A model generated the notes under the pieces. The model made no database searches. It was not told the origin of the DNA and saw only the letters and a list, made by a program, of their open reading frames with translations. Of a DNA stretch of 64,000 nucleotides, positions 8,513-16,768 are shown piece by piece. Made by a program: the position numbers and the translations under genes. Location: assembly GCA_052315315.1 (NCBI GenBank), contig JBLSDE010000003.1:24717-88716 (forward strand), given 5' to 3'. The first letter of the stretch is position 1. Every line of letters starts with the position of its first letter. Source of the stretch: Cuniculiplasma sp052315315 (GTDB taxonomy: Archaea; Thermoplasmatota; Thermoplasmata; Thermoplasmatales; Thermoplasmataceae).

Positions 8513-9169
8513 TCAATATTTTTCAATTTTTCCGTTTCTATATATCACGGGAAAATCAGCAATTCCTCTGGATAGGGCAATCTCCACATCATTTCCTCCC
8601 CCTATCATGGATAGTCTTTTTGTCCCTTTTCCTTCCCTTGTCTTCCCTATGAATTCTGACACAATGTCCCTACTATTGATCAGAAGTTCCCTGAAACTCT
8701 GAGCGAAAAATATATCCTCATCAGCAACTCCGTCGGGCCTTCCGGAAGTTATTATATCAATTTTTTCCAGATTTAGATTTCTCACAGCTTTATAGGTACT
8801 GTCTATGTTCACAAAGGACGAAATGAAAATTATTTCACTATTTTTTATCTTCTGTAAAACCTTTGTTCCATTGGTGGATGTGAAAATAACGATTTTACCA
8901 TTAAAATCAATTTTGGACGATTCATAGGGGGAATTTCCAATATCAAATCCCGGAACTTTGAAACCGTATCGCTCTCCAGCAAGGATATAATCTGAATTAT
9001 TTTTTTTAAGTTCCTTTGCCTCAGCAATTGTTCCAACCGGTATTATGTATGATGCCCCGTTTTTCAACATTATGGGCATGGTCGATGTTGATCTGTAAAC
9101 ATCCACTAGAATCTTACTATTTTTGCTAAATTCCTTTGTGCTTCGACCATCAATAATATTTACATCCAT
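8513..9169 (-). CDS. comB: 2-phosphosulfolactate phosphatase family protein (ComB-like)
   Basis: 218 residues from the ATG at 9169. Family signatures: DVYRSTSTMP near the N-terminus, AGERYGFKVPGFDIGNSP, the FTSTNGTKVL motif, and SGRPDGVADEDIFFA. ComB removes phosphate from 2-phosphosulfolactate in coenzyme M synthesis, but homologues occur in non-methanogens, where the substrate is often unknown. No other coenzyme M gene is visible here, so the family call is firm and the substrate is not. The gene is divergent from rpl11, and its TATA element (TTTTAATACC, minus strand) lies in the shared 56-bp gap. Confidence 0.83.
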   Translation of the reverse strand: MDVNIIDGRSTKEFSKNSKILVDVYRSTSTMPIMLKNGASYIIPVGTIAEAKELKKNNSDYILAGERYGFKVPGFDIGNSPYESSKIDFNGKIVIFTSTNGTKVLQKIKNSEIIFISSFVNIDSTYKAVRNLNLEKIDIITSGRPDGVADEDIFFAQSFRELLINSRDIVSEFIGKTREGKGTKRLSMIGGGNDVEIALSRGIADFPVIYRNGKIEKY

Positions 9170-9225
9170 ATGAGTAGAAGGTAAAAAGGTATTAAAATGA
9201 AATGAATATGGGTAAGAGAAATTAC
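9170..9225. promoter_or_regulatory. Divergent comB/rpl11 promoter
   Basis: A 56-bp gap separates the two start codons. On the minus strand TTTTAATACC sits about 25 bp before the comB ATG. On the plus strand TATTAAAATG sits about 30 bp before the rpl11 ATG at 9226. The two TATA elements overlap at about 9188-9199, so the transcription units share a minimal promoter and may compete for TBP. Confidence 0.5.
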
Positions 9226-9699
9226 ATGGCACAAGAAGTTAGAACAATGGTAGAAGGGGGAAAGGCCACAACCGGGCCTCCTCTCGGTCCTGCACTTGGA
9301 CCACTTGGCTTGAACCTGGGACAGATCGTAAAAGAGATCAACGAGAAGACGAAGGACTTTGCAGGAATGCAGGTACCAATCATTTTAACGGTGATTGATC
9401 CTGCAAAGAAAACCTACGAAATAAAGGTAGGAGTACCCCCAACATCTGCCCTCTTAAAGAAGGAACTTGGGATACAAACCGCATCAGGAAAGAGAAAAGA
9501 GGTCACCGCTGGGGATGCCACTATGGAACAGATTAAAAGAGTTGCCTCTGCAAAGATGGAAGGTATGATGGCCAACGATCTGAGGGGGGCAGTACTGGAA
9601 GTCCTTGGAACAGCCTTCTCAATGGGGATAAAGGTTGATGGAAAGGACGCAAAGGACGTTCAGAAAATGATTAAGGAAGGTCAGATTTCCGTCGAATGA
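9226..9699 (+). CDS. rpl11: 50S ribosomal protein L11
   Basis: Binds the GTPase-associated centre of 23S rRNA. The N-terminal Pro-rich signature (GGKATTGPPLGPALGPLGLN) and the C-terminal rRNA-binding domain (KGKRKEVTAGDAT-like region, AFSMGIKVDG) are typical. The ATG at 9226 (MAQEVRTMVEGG) fits family N-termini; in-frame ATGs at 9208 and upstream would add residues not usual for the family. It heads the ribosomal stalk group L11-L1-L10-L12, but a separate TATA box precedes rpl1, so rpl11 may be its own unit. Confidence 0.96.
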   Translation: MAQEVRTMVEGGKATTGPPLGPALGPLGLNLGQIVKEINEKTKDFAGMQVPIILTVIDPAKKTYEIKVGVPPTSALLKKELGIQTASGKRKEVTAGDATMEQIKRVASAKMEGMMANDLRGAVLEVLGTAFSMGIKVDGKDAKDVQKMIKEGQISVE

Positions 9700-9705
9700 G
9701 GGAAA

Positions 9706-9716
9706 CTATTTAATCA
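9706..9716 (+). promoter_or_regulatory. TATA element for rpl1-rpl10-rpl12
   Basis: ACTATTTAATC lies 7 bp downstream of the rpl11 stop. Usual archaeal spacing puts the start of transcription near 9737, giving rpl1 an untranslated leader of about 55 nt, unusual among the leaderless genes here. Confidence 0.5.
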
Positions 9717-9738
9717 TATGTATGTATACGTCTACTCA

Positions 9739-9788
9739 TAACCCGTGAGGGTTATCCCGTAATACTGAGGCGCAGTCCACAGGAGGGA
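9739..9788 (+). promoter_or_regulatory. Structured rpl1 mRNA leader, candidate L1 autoregulatory site
   Basis: Hairpin 1 has a perfect 6-bp stem, TAACCC (9739-9744) with GGGTTA (9749-9754), closed by a GTGA (GNRA) tetraloop. Hairpin 2 pairs TCCC (9755-9758) with GGGA (9785-9788) and internally ACTG (9764-9767) with CAGT (9773-9776). The outer stem includes part of the Shine-Dalgarno GGAGGG (9782-9787) six nt before the rpl1 ATG. L1 feedback on its own mRNA is established in Methanococcus; whether this particular fold is the binding site is inference. Confidence 0.5.
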
Positions 9789-9793
9789 AATGC

Positions 9794-10438
9794 ATGACAC
9801 TGGAAGAAATAATCAAAGAAGCAAAAAAAGCAGGGCCAGAGAGAAAATTCCTGGAAAGTCTGGAGTTATCCATAAATCTGAAGGGAGTTGATCTTAGTAA
9901 CCCTAAAAACAGGATAAATGAAGAGATTGTACTACCCAAGGGTAGGGGAAAAGACCTTAAGGTGGCAGTTTTTGGAAGCGAAGATATGAAAGAAAAAGCC
10001 AAGAATTCAGCAGATTTTATATATGGTGTCGAGGATCTTTCAAGATTTGCAGAGAATAAGAAGACTTTCAAGGCGCTAGTAAATCAGATTGACTTCTTCA
10101 TAGCTGAGGCAAGCTTAATGACTGCAATTGGTAAGTCCTTGGGTCAGGTTCTAGGTCCAAGAGGAAAGGTTCCAAAACCATTACCTCCAGGTCAGGATCC
10201 AAGTCCTTTCATCAATTCCTTGAAGAAAACCGTAAGGGCAAGAAGCAGAGATAAAAGGACTTTTCACATACCTGTTGGGACAAGAGCAATGAGTGATGAG
10301 GATATTGCCACGAATGTAAGGGAAGTTGTAAAGAGAATAACCGGAAAGCTTGAAAAGGGCTCTGGTAACATAGATTCAATTTACATTAAGACCACAATGG
10401 GCAAGGCCGTAAGGATCAGGGAAGGTGATATGCAATGA
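9794..10438 (+). CDS. rpl1: 50S ribosomal protein L1
   Basis: 214-residue L1, which forms the mobile stalk beside the E site. Signature region FFIAEASLMTAIGKSLGQVLGPRGKVPKPLPPG is clear, as is the C-terminal GKLEKGSGNIDSIYIKTTMGKAV. It has a strong Shine-Dalgarno (GGAGGG at 9782-9787) inside a folded leader, and its stop overlaps the rpl10 start (ATGA). First gene of an operon with rpl10 and rpl12; its leader suggests autogenous control by L1. Confidence 0.96.
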   Translation: MTLEEIIKEAKKAGPERKFLESLELSINLKGVDLSNPKNRINEEIVLPKGRGKDLKVAVFGSEDMKEKAKNSADFIYGVEDLSRFAENKKTFKALVNQIDFFIAEASLMTAIGKSLGQVLGPRGKVPKPLPPGQDPSPFINSLKKTVRARSRDKRTFHIPVGTRAMSDEDIATNVREVVKRITGKLEKGSGNIDSIYIKTTMGKAVRIREGDMQ

Positions 10439-11355
10439 CGAACACACCTCAATGGAAGGTAGAAGCCGTCAATGAGACAGCTGATGAAATAAGCAAGAGC
10501 CCTGTCACAGCGATTGTAAGCATTAAAGGTCTCAGAAATAAACAATTTCAGGGAATAAGGAGGGCCTTAAGGGGGAAGGCTAAGATAAAAGTAATGAGAG
10601 GAACATTATTGGAGAAGGCCATTGAAAAGGTTCAACTCCCTGAGATAAAGAAACTTAACCAGTATGTAAATGGGCAGATAGCACTGGTCACAACATCAAT
10701 GTCACCTTCAGCTCTTTACTCAAGTCTGGAGAAATCAAGACAGAAGGCTGCTGCCAGGGGAGGAGAAATCGCTGACGAGGACATAGTGGTTCCTGCCAAG
10801 GAAACAAATTTCCCTCCGGGACCCATGATAAGCGAATTTCAGAAGGTCGGTTTACAGGCCGCCATTGAAAAGGGAAAGATTGTAATCAAAAAAGAAATGG
10901 TGATGGTGAAAAAGGGCGAGAAGATTTCCAAGGAAAAGGCAAAAGTACTTGAAAAACTTGAAATATTGCCCCTTAATATAGGATTAGACATAATAACTGC
11001 ATATGAGGAAGGAGTAATATTTAGCAAAGAAGCTATGTCTATTACACCAGAGTCACTCTCTTTGGAGATTGCAAGTGCATTTTCCAAGGCAAAGGCACTG
11101 GCTACAGGCGCTGTATTCCTTGTGAAGGAAGTTGTGCCTGAGCTCATTGTGAAAGCAAGGAGAGAGGCAGAGTCTCTTGCAATGGCAGGTAACTACGTTG
11201 ATGAGGCTAACATCCAGATATTCCTGATGAAAGCTGCATCACAGGCAGCGGCTATTCAGGAATTAAGCGAGGATAAGCCAAAAGCGGAAGAAACTAAGGA
11301 AGAGGAAAAGAAGGAAGAAGATACAGGAGCAGGGTTTGGAGCCCTGTTTGGATAA
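10435..11355 (+). CDS. rpl10: 50S ribosomal protein L10 (P0, acidic stalk base)
   Basis: 306 residues. The N-terminal rRNA-binding domain (KGLRNKQFQGIRRALRGKAKIKVMRGTLL) is followed by the archaeal insertion domain, helical L12-dimer docking sites (about 240-275), a charged hinge of Lys and Glu, and the terminal GFGALFG motif that contacts translational GTPases. It overlaps rpl1 by 4 bp, so it is translationally coupled. The C-terminal tail mirrors that of L12 (AGLSSLFG), as usual for archaeal P-stalk proteins. Confidence 0.96.
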   Translation: MTNTPQWKVEAVNETADEISKSPVTAIVSIKGLRNKQFQGIRRALRGKAKIKVMRGTLLEKAIEKVQLPEIKKLNQYVNGQIALVTTSMSPSALYSSLEKSRQKAAARGGEIADEDIVVPAKETNFPPGPMISEFQKVGLQAAIEKGKIVIKKEMVMVKKGEKISKEKAKVLEKLEILPLNIGLDIITAYEEGVIFSKEAMSITPESLSLEIASAFSKAKALATGAVFLVKEVVPELIVKARREAESLAMAGNYVDEANIQIFLMKAASQAAAIQELSEDKPKAEETKEEEKKEEDTGAGFGALFG

Positions 11356-11360
11356 GGAGG
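11354..11360 (+). promoter_or_regulatory. Strong Shine-Dalgarno of rpl12
   Basis: AAGGAGG ends eight nt before the ATG at 11369 and overlaps the rpl10 stop region. It decides the rpl12 start and suits the need for several L12 copies per L10. Confidence 0.7.
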
Positions 11361-11368
11361 TTAGAAAA

Positions 11369-11674
11369 ATGGAATATGTATATGGAGCTCTGTTGCTACA
11401 CGCAGCAGGCAAGGAAATTGATGAGGACAAGCTGAAGCAGGTACTGGTGCAGGCTGGAGTCACACCAGATGAAGCAAGACTAAAATCACTGGTTGCAAGC
11501 CTCAAGGAGGTTAACATAGACGATGTGATAAAGAACGCTGCTGCAGCACCAGTAGCAGCAGCCGCACCAGCTGCAAAGGCTGAGGCACCTGCAAAGAAGG
11601 AAGAGAAGAAGGAAGAAAAGCCAGAGGCAAATGACGAAGATGCAATGGCAGGTCTGAGCTCACTGTTCGGATGA
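11369..11674 (+). CDS. rpl12: 50S ribosomal protein L12 (P1)
   Basis: 101 residues: N-terminal dimerisation helices (MEYVYGALLLHAAGKEIDEDKLKQVLVQAG), an Ala/Pro-rich hinge (AAAAPVAAAAPAAKAEAPA), a Lys/Glu tract, and the GTPase-recruiting tail MAGLSSLFG. The start at 11369 has a perfect AAGGAGG upstream; the 33 bp further open frame lies within rpl10 and is not used. Last stalk gene of the operon, although a 65-residue membrane protein gene follows after only 4 nt. Confidence 0.96.
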   Translation: MEYVYGALLLHAAGKEIDEDKLKQVLVQAGVTPDEARLKSLVASLKEVNIDDVIKNAAAAPVAAAAPAAKAEAPAKKEEKKEEKPEANDEDAMAGLSSLFG

Positions 11675-11678
11675 AAAA

Positions 11679-11876
11679 ATGATGAACTGGAAGGAGTTTA
11701 TATCAGGTATAGTTTTATACCTGCTGCCTGCAATTCTGTTCATCGTTTCAATAGCAGTGATTCCCAACGCTTTGTGGGTTGCCATTTCAGTAACGTGGAT
11801 ATTTACCTCTATTTTTTATAAGGTGCTTACGCTCCCAGATGAAGGTGGAAGAAAAGATTCAAAGGGAAACTATTGA
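11679..11876 (+). CDS. Small membrane protein, 65 aa
   Basis: Not recognised. Two predicted membrane helices (about 8-28 and 30-48) followed by a short hydrophilic tail (LPDEGGRKDSKGNY). It begins 4 nt after the rpl12 stop with ATGATG, so it is probably read from the ribosomal stalk mRNA. Nothing in its sequence suggests a ribosomal role; it may simply use the operon promoter. AT-rich DNA with T runs follows and probably ends transcription. Confidence 0.6.
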   Translation: MMNWKEFISGIVLYLLPAILFIVSIAVIPNALWVAISVTWIFTSIFYKVLTLPDEGGRKDSKGNY

Positions 11877-11883
11877 ACTTTCT

Positions 11884-11906
11884 TCATAGAAAAAATTTTT
11901 TAAATT
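11884..11906 (+). terminator. Probable T-rich terminator of the rpl1 operon
   Basis: An A/T-rich stretch containing AATTTTTTAAATTT follows the last gene. Archaeal RNA polymerase commonly terminates at T runs without a hairpin; no stem is seen here. Confidence 0.4.
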
Positions 11907-12064
11907 TAACTTGAATTGTGGTTTATTATACGCTATATGATTTTATGTCTTCATATTAGATCAATTGTAATCGTTTTTCACGGGACGAAAAAAAGTAAAG
12001 GGAAATTAAAATGAATCATATGCAGACCCACAGGATCGCTTTGAAATGTTTTTAAATGAAAAAT

Positions 12065-12595
12065 TTAATACTGCTCAGGATTTGGCGGCAATTTTTTCTT
12101 TAGCACCAATCCAATTATAAGTATTATAAAGCCAATGAAACCTAATGCACCACCGGCCAGAAGTATGATTGCGTCGCCCACTATGGAATCAGGATTCAAT
12201 ACGCTCACAGAATTGCTTGGTTGTGATGTTGAGTTTGAAACTATGTAATAATTTCCAGGGCTGCTTACAGTGAATGTGTATAGAATTTTTGAGGATACTC
12301 TTGTATGGGTACTTGGCGCAATGCCTAGGGTTTTAAGGTTACTCTGATTAAGGCTACTTAAAGAAGAAGCAGATAGAAGGTAAACACTGCTTGATGACGA
12401 CTCATCTTCAATTAAATAATTTGTACCATTAACGGTTATGGCATTTGTTCTCCATAAATTATTTCCGAGGCTTACCTCAGTGGATTGCGTGGTACTTATC
12501 TTTACGTGGGGGGCCAATATGTGAGCTCCACCAAAGAATAATCCAACACCAATAATCAAAAGTACAATTCCCACTATGACTATATTTTTTCTCAT
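12065..12595 (-). CDS. Membrane-anchored exported protein with Ser-rich ectodomain
   Basis: 176 residues. One N-terminal membrane helix (IVIVGIVLLIIGVGLFFGGAHIL), an outward domain of about 100 residues with Ser-rich runs and N-glycosylation sequons (NGT, NQS, NST), and a second C-terminal helix (ILLAGGALGFIGFIILIIGLVL) before a KKKLPPNPEQY tail. Both ends are therefore likely cytosolic. No family recognised. It is monocistronic and convergent with the ribosomal stalk operon. Confidence 0.7.
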   Translation of the reverse strand: MRKNIVIVGIVLLIIGVGLFFGGAHILAPHVKISTTQSTEVSLGNNLWRTNAITVNGTNYLIEDESSSSSVYLLSASSLSSLNQSNLKTLGIAPSTHTRVSSKILYTFTVSSPGNYYIVSNSTSQPSNSVSVLNPDSIVGDAIILLAGGALGFIGFIILIIGLVLKKKLPPNPEQY

Positions 12596-12759
12596 GGGTT
12601 ATCCTATCAAGATCGAATACGGTTAATTAAATTTTGTTCTATAACAACGGCTCAATCTTTTCTCTCATGTCAGAAATGATCTCAACCGGCGCATCAAAAT
12701 GCATATAAAGGAATGACACGCCTGCAATATTTTTAATGGGAACTACCAATACAGTAATT

Positions 12760-13656
12760 ATGAAGATTGTGGAATGCGTTCCAAATTTCAGTGAAGGTAA
12801 AGATAGGGAAAAAGTTGAAATGATAATTAAGGAAATTTCATCAGTGGAAGGAGTCAAGATCCTTGATTCGGAAATGGATCCGAATCATAACAGGTCTGTG
12901 GTCACATTTATCTGTGACCCATCATTGGCGGTTGAGGCTGCGTTCAGGGGGATAAAAAAAGCGTCCGAGCTCATAGACATGAACACGCACAAAGGGGAAC
13001 ATCCAAGATTTGGAGCTGCTGATGTGATTCCATTCATACCTGTATCAGAGATGACAATAGATGAATGCAATCAATTGGCTGTAAATCTGGGGGAAAGAGT
13101 TGGAAAGGATCTTGGAATTCCAGTGTTCCTGTATGGTGAAGCCGCAAGGTCAGAATTTAGAAAGAATCTCGAGAATATAAGAAACAAGAATTTCCAGTTT
13201 GAACAGATAAGGGAGCACATTAAGGAGGAGAAATATAAACCGGACTTTGGGCCATCTGAGGTTGGATCGGCGGGTGCCTCTATTATTGGATCAAGAGATT
13301 TTCTAATCGCATTCAATGTTAATCTGAGAACAGAAGATATAGGCATTGGAAAGAAAATAGCAAAGGCACTCAGGGCCAAAGATGGTGGACTGGCATTTGT
13401 TAAGGCACTGGCATTCTATCTGGATGATAAAAAATGTGTGCAGATATCCATGAATTTAACCAGTTTCAGAAGAACACCAGTATACAGAGCATATGAGATG
13501 GTAAAGATGGAAGCGTCATCTTACGGGATAGATGTAATTGAATCTGAAGTTGTGGGGTTAATTCCAATGGATGCTCTTATTGATTCAATGAAGTTTTATA
13601 TGAGGGCTCATAGTTTTAAGAGTGATCAGATATTTGAAAGGAAGGTATGGGAATGA
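12760..13656 (+). CDS. Glutamate formimidoyltransferase
   Basis: Moves the formimino group between N-formimino-L-glutamate and tetrahydrofolate. 298 residues from ATG 12760, equal to the N-terminal half of mammalian FTCD: KIVECVPNFSEGKDREKVE, DPNHNRSVVTF (folate site), HKGEHPRFGAADVIPFIP. The start is supported by TATA-like AATATTTTTAATG about 28 bp upstream; an ATG 24 bp upstream lies in the promoter. It overlaps the cyclodeaminase gene, which is the other half of FTCD. No histidine ammonia-lyase or urocanase gene is in the window. Confidence 0.94.
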   Translation: MKIVECVPNFSEGKDREKVEMIIKEISSVEGVKILDSEMDPNHNRSVVTFICDPSLAVEAAFRGIKKASELIDMNTHKGEHPRFGAADVIPFIPVSEMTIDECNQLAVNLGERVGKDLGIPVFLYGEAARSEFRKNLENIRNKNFQFEQIREHIKEEKYKPDFGPSEVGSAGASIIGSRDFLIAFNVNLRTEDIGIGKKIAKALRAKDGGLAFVKALAFYLDDKKCVQISMNLTSFRRTPVYRAYEMVKMEASSYGIDVIESEVVGLIPMDALIDSMKFYMRAHSFKSDQIFERKVWE

Positions 13657-14285
13657 TAGATCTAAACAAATTCCTAAATGAGCTTTCATCAGATTCTCCT
13701 GCACCGGGAGGTGGTTCTGCATCGGCAATTACAGGAATGGTAGCGGCTGCCCTCTCCTCAATGGTGGCAGGCCTTTCCATGAAGAAAAAGGGTTATGAAG
13801 ACAGGAGAAATGAATTTGAATCCATTGTGAGAGAGTGTAAGGATTTAATGGAACATTTTTCGGACTTAGCCGAAATGGATACCATTGCGTTCAATAATAT
13901 AATGGAAGCAAGGCGTCTCCCAAAGAATACGGATGAGGAGAAAAGAACGAGAGATTTGGCTATAGAGAAGGCCACAAAGGCGGCAATATCTTCTCCATGG
14001 AGAGTTGCATCTGCTTGTAGAAGGGTTCTCTCCATATCACTTAGAATGATGGACATTGGTATACCAGGGGCCATAACCGATGCTGCTGCATCCATGAATA
14101 TGGCAGTTTCTGCGCTCGAGAGCTCTCTTTACAACGTCTCCATCAACCTCAAATATATGGGCAACAAAGATTATGTGGAGAACGAGGCAATAAAGATCAA
14201 GATATTCATGGAGGATGTTCATTCCTTAAAGTCTTTGGGAGAAGAAAGGGTAAGAAAGTCAATTGGCAAGGAATTTATGTGGTGA
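13647..14285 (+). CDS. Formiminotetrahydrofolate cyclodeaminase
   Basis: Converts 5-formiminotetrahydrofolate to 5,10-methenyltetrahydrofolate and ammonia. 212 residues corresponding to the C-terminal half of FTCD. The hallmark SPAPGGGSASAITGMVAAAL is near the N-terminus, with AEMDTIAFNNIM and GIPGAITDAAASMNMA further on. It overlaps the formimidoyltransferase by 10 bp (ATG 13647 or 13653), so the pair that is fused in animals is coupled here. Supplies one-carbon units and links to the pterin gene mptE. Confidence 0.92.
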   Translation: MGMIDLNKFLNELSSDSPAPGGGSASAITGMVAAALSSMVAGLSMKKKGYEDRRNEFESIVRECKDLMEHFSDLAEMDTIAFNNIMEARRLPKNTDEEKRTRDLAIEKATKAAISSPWRVASACRRVLSISLRMMDIGIPGAITDAAASMNMAVSALESSLYNVSINLKYMGNKDYVENEAIKIKIFMEDVHSLKSLGEERVRKSIGKEFMW

Positions 14286-15517
14286 TTTTTCTGGAAGTTA
14301 ATGAAAAAGCAGCAAGAATTGAGGATATAAGGGAAGCATCAGCATTCCTGAGGGAAAAGATAGAGCGGACTCCAATGATATACTCCAGAACATTCTCCGA
14401 TATGTTTGGAGCACCAATATATCTCAAACTTGAAAATTTTCAGAAGACCGGTTCATTCAAAACAAGAGGTGCCCTATTTAAGATGTCTAAGTTGAGCAAT
14501 GAGGAGAAGTCTTCAGGAGTTGTAGCTGCCAGCGCAGGCAATCATGCACAAGGGGTTGCCTTTGCAGCAAAGATTAGTAAAATAAGTTGTAAAATTGTAA
14601 TGCCAACTTATACAATAAGTGCCAAGATAAATGCAGTAAAGAATTATGGAGCAGAGGTAGTACTAAAGGGGGATAGTTACAAGGAGGCCTTTCAGGAGGC
14701 AAAGAGAATTTCTGTGGAGGAAAAGAGAACATTCATAGACGGTTTTAATGATCGCTGGATCATTTCCGGCCAGGGAACCATTGGTCTTGAGATCCTGGAA
14801 GATCTCCCATCTGTTAAAAATGTCATAGTTCCTGTTGGTGGTGGTGGCTTGATTTCTGGAATTTCCGCGGCCATAAAGGAATCCGGAAAGGATATTAGGG
14901 TCTATGGGGTGCAAAGTGAAAACTGTGATTGTGTTATTCAGACCATGGAGGGAAATCCCAATCCCTCATCCCGTGGCTTCACTATTGCCGATGGAATAGC
15001 AGTTCAAAATCCAGGGGATATTAACATATGGATGATACAAAAGTACGTTGATAGAATTGTCACAGTTAACGACGAACAGATGGCATATGCACTTTTCAAG
15101 TTATTGGAGAGGCAAAAGATAGTTGTTGAGGCTTCAGGAGCAGCTCCACTGGCCTCTCTTATGTCAGGTAAGATTGATCTCAGAGGTGAGCCCACTGTAC
15201 TGGTTGTATCTGGGGGAAATATAGATCTTTTACTTCTTTCAAAGATAATATATAAGGGTATGGAGACCGATATGGGATTGATCAGGATAGAATGCAAAAT
15301 TCCTGATAGACCTGGAACATTACACAGAATAACATCAGCCATATCCATGTCCGGAGCAAACATATTCCATGCTGAAGTCGATAATCTTTCCCAGGATACT
15401 CCTGTGGGTTATCAGAGCATTCGTTTCAGTGTAAATGTACGTGATGGTGATCACCTGGATGGCCTTCTTCAAAAACTGAGCGAGATTGGATATGATTTCC
15501 ATATAGTGAAGGACTAA
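14279..15517 (+). CDS. ilvA: Threonine ammonia-lyase with ACT-like domain
   Basis: PLP enzyme that deaminates threonine (and serine) to 2-oxobutyrate. 412 residues: Schiff-base Lys in KTGSFKTRGA, SAGNHAQGVAFAAK, the glycine-rich phosphate loop PVGGGGLISG, and VVSGGNID. The C-terminal ~85 residues (MGLIRIECKIPDRPGTLHRITSAIS) are an ACT-type domain typical of the catabolic/short form. Start is GTG (14279 or 14282), overlapping the cyclodeaminase, so three amino-acid catabolic genes form one unit. The 2-oxobutyrate could feed the 2-oxoacid:ferredoxin oxidoreductase encoded at 56.7 kb. Confidence 0.93.
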   Translation: MVIFLEVNEKAARIEDIREASAFLREKIERTPMIYSRTFSDMFGAPIYLKLENFQKTGSFKTRGALFKMSKLSNEEKSSGVVAASAGNHAQGVAFAAKISKISCKIVMPTYTISAKINAVKNYGAEVVLKGDSYKEAFQEAKRISVEEKRTFIDGFNDRWIISGQGTIGLEILEDLPSVKNVIVPVGGGGLISGISAAIKESGKDIRVYGVQSENCDCVIQTMEGNPNPSSRGFTIADGIAVQNPGDINIWMIQKYVDRIVTVNDEQMAYALFKLLERQKIVVEASGAAPLASLMSGKIDLRGEPTVLVVSGGNIDLLLLSKIIYKGMETDMGLIRIECKIPDRPGTLHRITSAISMSGANIFHAEVDNLSQDTPVGYQSIRFSVNVRDGDHLDGLLQKLSEIGYDFHIVKD

Positions 15518-16611
15518 TTTTTGCTGACAATCGTGATTATGTCACCATCGGCAAGCTCGTAGTCCAAACCAACTCTCATATCATTTACCCTTGATCTGGT
15601 GCTTGAAAGTACGGCATATCTAAAAGATTCGAGCATTTCCCTGCTTATTTTTCTGCAAACATCCCTGACGGTTGCTCCCTTCCTCAGAACTAATGGTCTT
15701 TCCATATCTGTCCTTCCTGACTTATCTCTCAGAAAAATCCTCACCAGCTCCAGAGATTCATATAATTTCTCCTTTAGATCATCTATACCCATCCTTGAAG
15801 AGGCCGAAACCTTGACTATCTCCCCATATTTTCTCATTCCTTCAACCAGTTTTTCATCATGGGGCATATCCATTTTATTTATGACCACCAGTGCCGGGAG
15901 ATAGACAACATTTCCTCTGAAAAAATCGATCAGATCATCGTCGTTTACGTTTTCCCTTATGAATATCTCTGCATTTGTTATTTTAAATTCCTTTGCCATT
16001 TCCCTTATTCTATTATCGTCAATGTTTACGCTTTTGGGTTTCCTGACTCTTATTCCACCTGTATTGGCCCTTTTCATGGAGATGTTTTTTCTTTTTCTGT
16101 TCACAACAATTCCAGACTTCCTCAATTCCTCAATAATACGATCCATTCCCTTGCATTCATTGTCTGTTACCAGAAGAATCAGATCTGCCGCTCTTACCAT
16201 GCTCAGAACTTCTCTTCCCCTTCCCGATCCAAGTGCTGCATTATCAATAATTCCAGGAAGATCAAGTATCTGTATCTGTGTGCCCCTGTATTTTAGAGTT
16301 CCTGGGATAACCTTCAGGGTGGTGAATGCAAAATTTCCAACCTCACTCTCAGTGCCCGTGATCGCGTTCAATAAACTACTTTTTCCCACATTTGGATACC
16401 CAACAAGAGCCACCGTTGCATCTCCAGATTTGGGTACGGAAAAACCAGATCCACCACCTGAATGCCTGTGACTCTCAGCCTCCATCTGTAGTCTGGCCAT
16501 CTTTGCCTTCAGGAGACCTATGTGAGATTCAGTTGCTTTATTGTATTTTGTTTTATGTATTTCATCTTCTATTTCCTTTATTTTTTCTTCTATCGTTGTC
16601 ACAATAGGCAC
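15514..16611 (-). CDS. DRG-family GTP-binding protein (OBG superfamily)
   Basis: Developmentally-regulated-GTP-binding type protein, ribosome-associated in eukaryotes and archaea. 365 residues: N-terminal helical region (EEKIKEIEDEIHKTKYNKAT), G1 GYPNVGKSS, G2 in NFAFTTLKVIPG, G3 DLPG, G4 NKMD, an inserted helical S5D2L-like segment (about 175-230), and a C-terminal TGS domain (MERPLVLRKGATVRDVCRKI). GTG start at 16611. Convergent with the threonine ammonia-lyase, overlapping by 4 bp at the 3' ends. Confidence 0.93.
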   Translation of the reverse strand: MPIVTTIEEKIKEIEDEIHKTKYNKATESHIGLLKAKMARLQMEAESHRHSGGGSGFSVPKSGDATVALVGYPNVGKSSLLNAITGTESEVGNFAFTTLKVIPGTLKYRGTQIQILDLPGIIDNAALGSGRGREVLSMVRAADLILLVTDNECKGMDRIIEELRKSGIVVNRKRKNISMKRANTGGIRVRKPKSVNIDDNRIREMAKEFKITNAEIFIRENVNDDDLIDFFRGNVVYLPALVVINKMDMPHDEKLVEGMRKYGEIVKVSASSRMGIDDLKEKLYESLELVRIFLRDKSGRTDMERPLVLRKGATVRDVCRKISREMLESFRYAVLSSTRSRVNDMRVGLDYELADGDIITIVSKN

Positions 16612-16768
16612 TCTCCATTCTTGGATCTTATTTTTGAATATTTTACCGAATTCTCAACCTGAATATGGGAATCCACATCTCCATTATTCAATGTAAGCAT
16701 AAATATCAAAGACCATCTTAATTTTAGTCTTCCAAACACTCCTCATTTAAACACCATTTTCAATAAAG

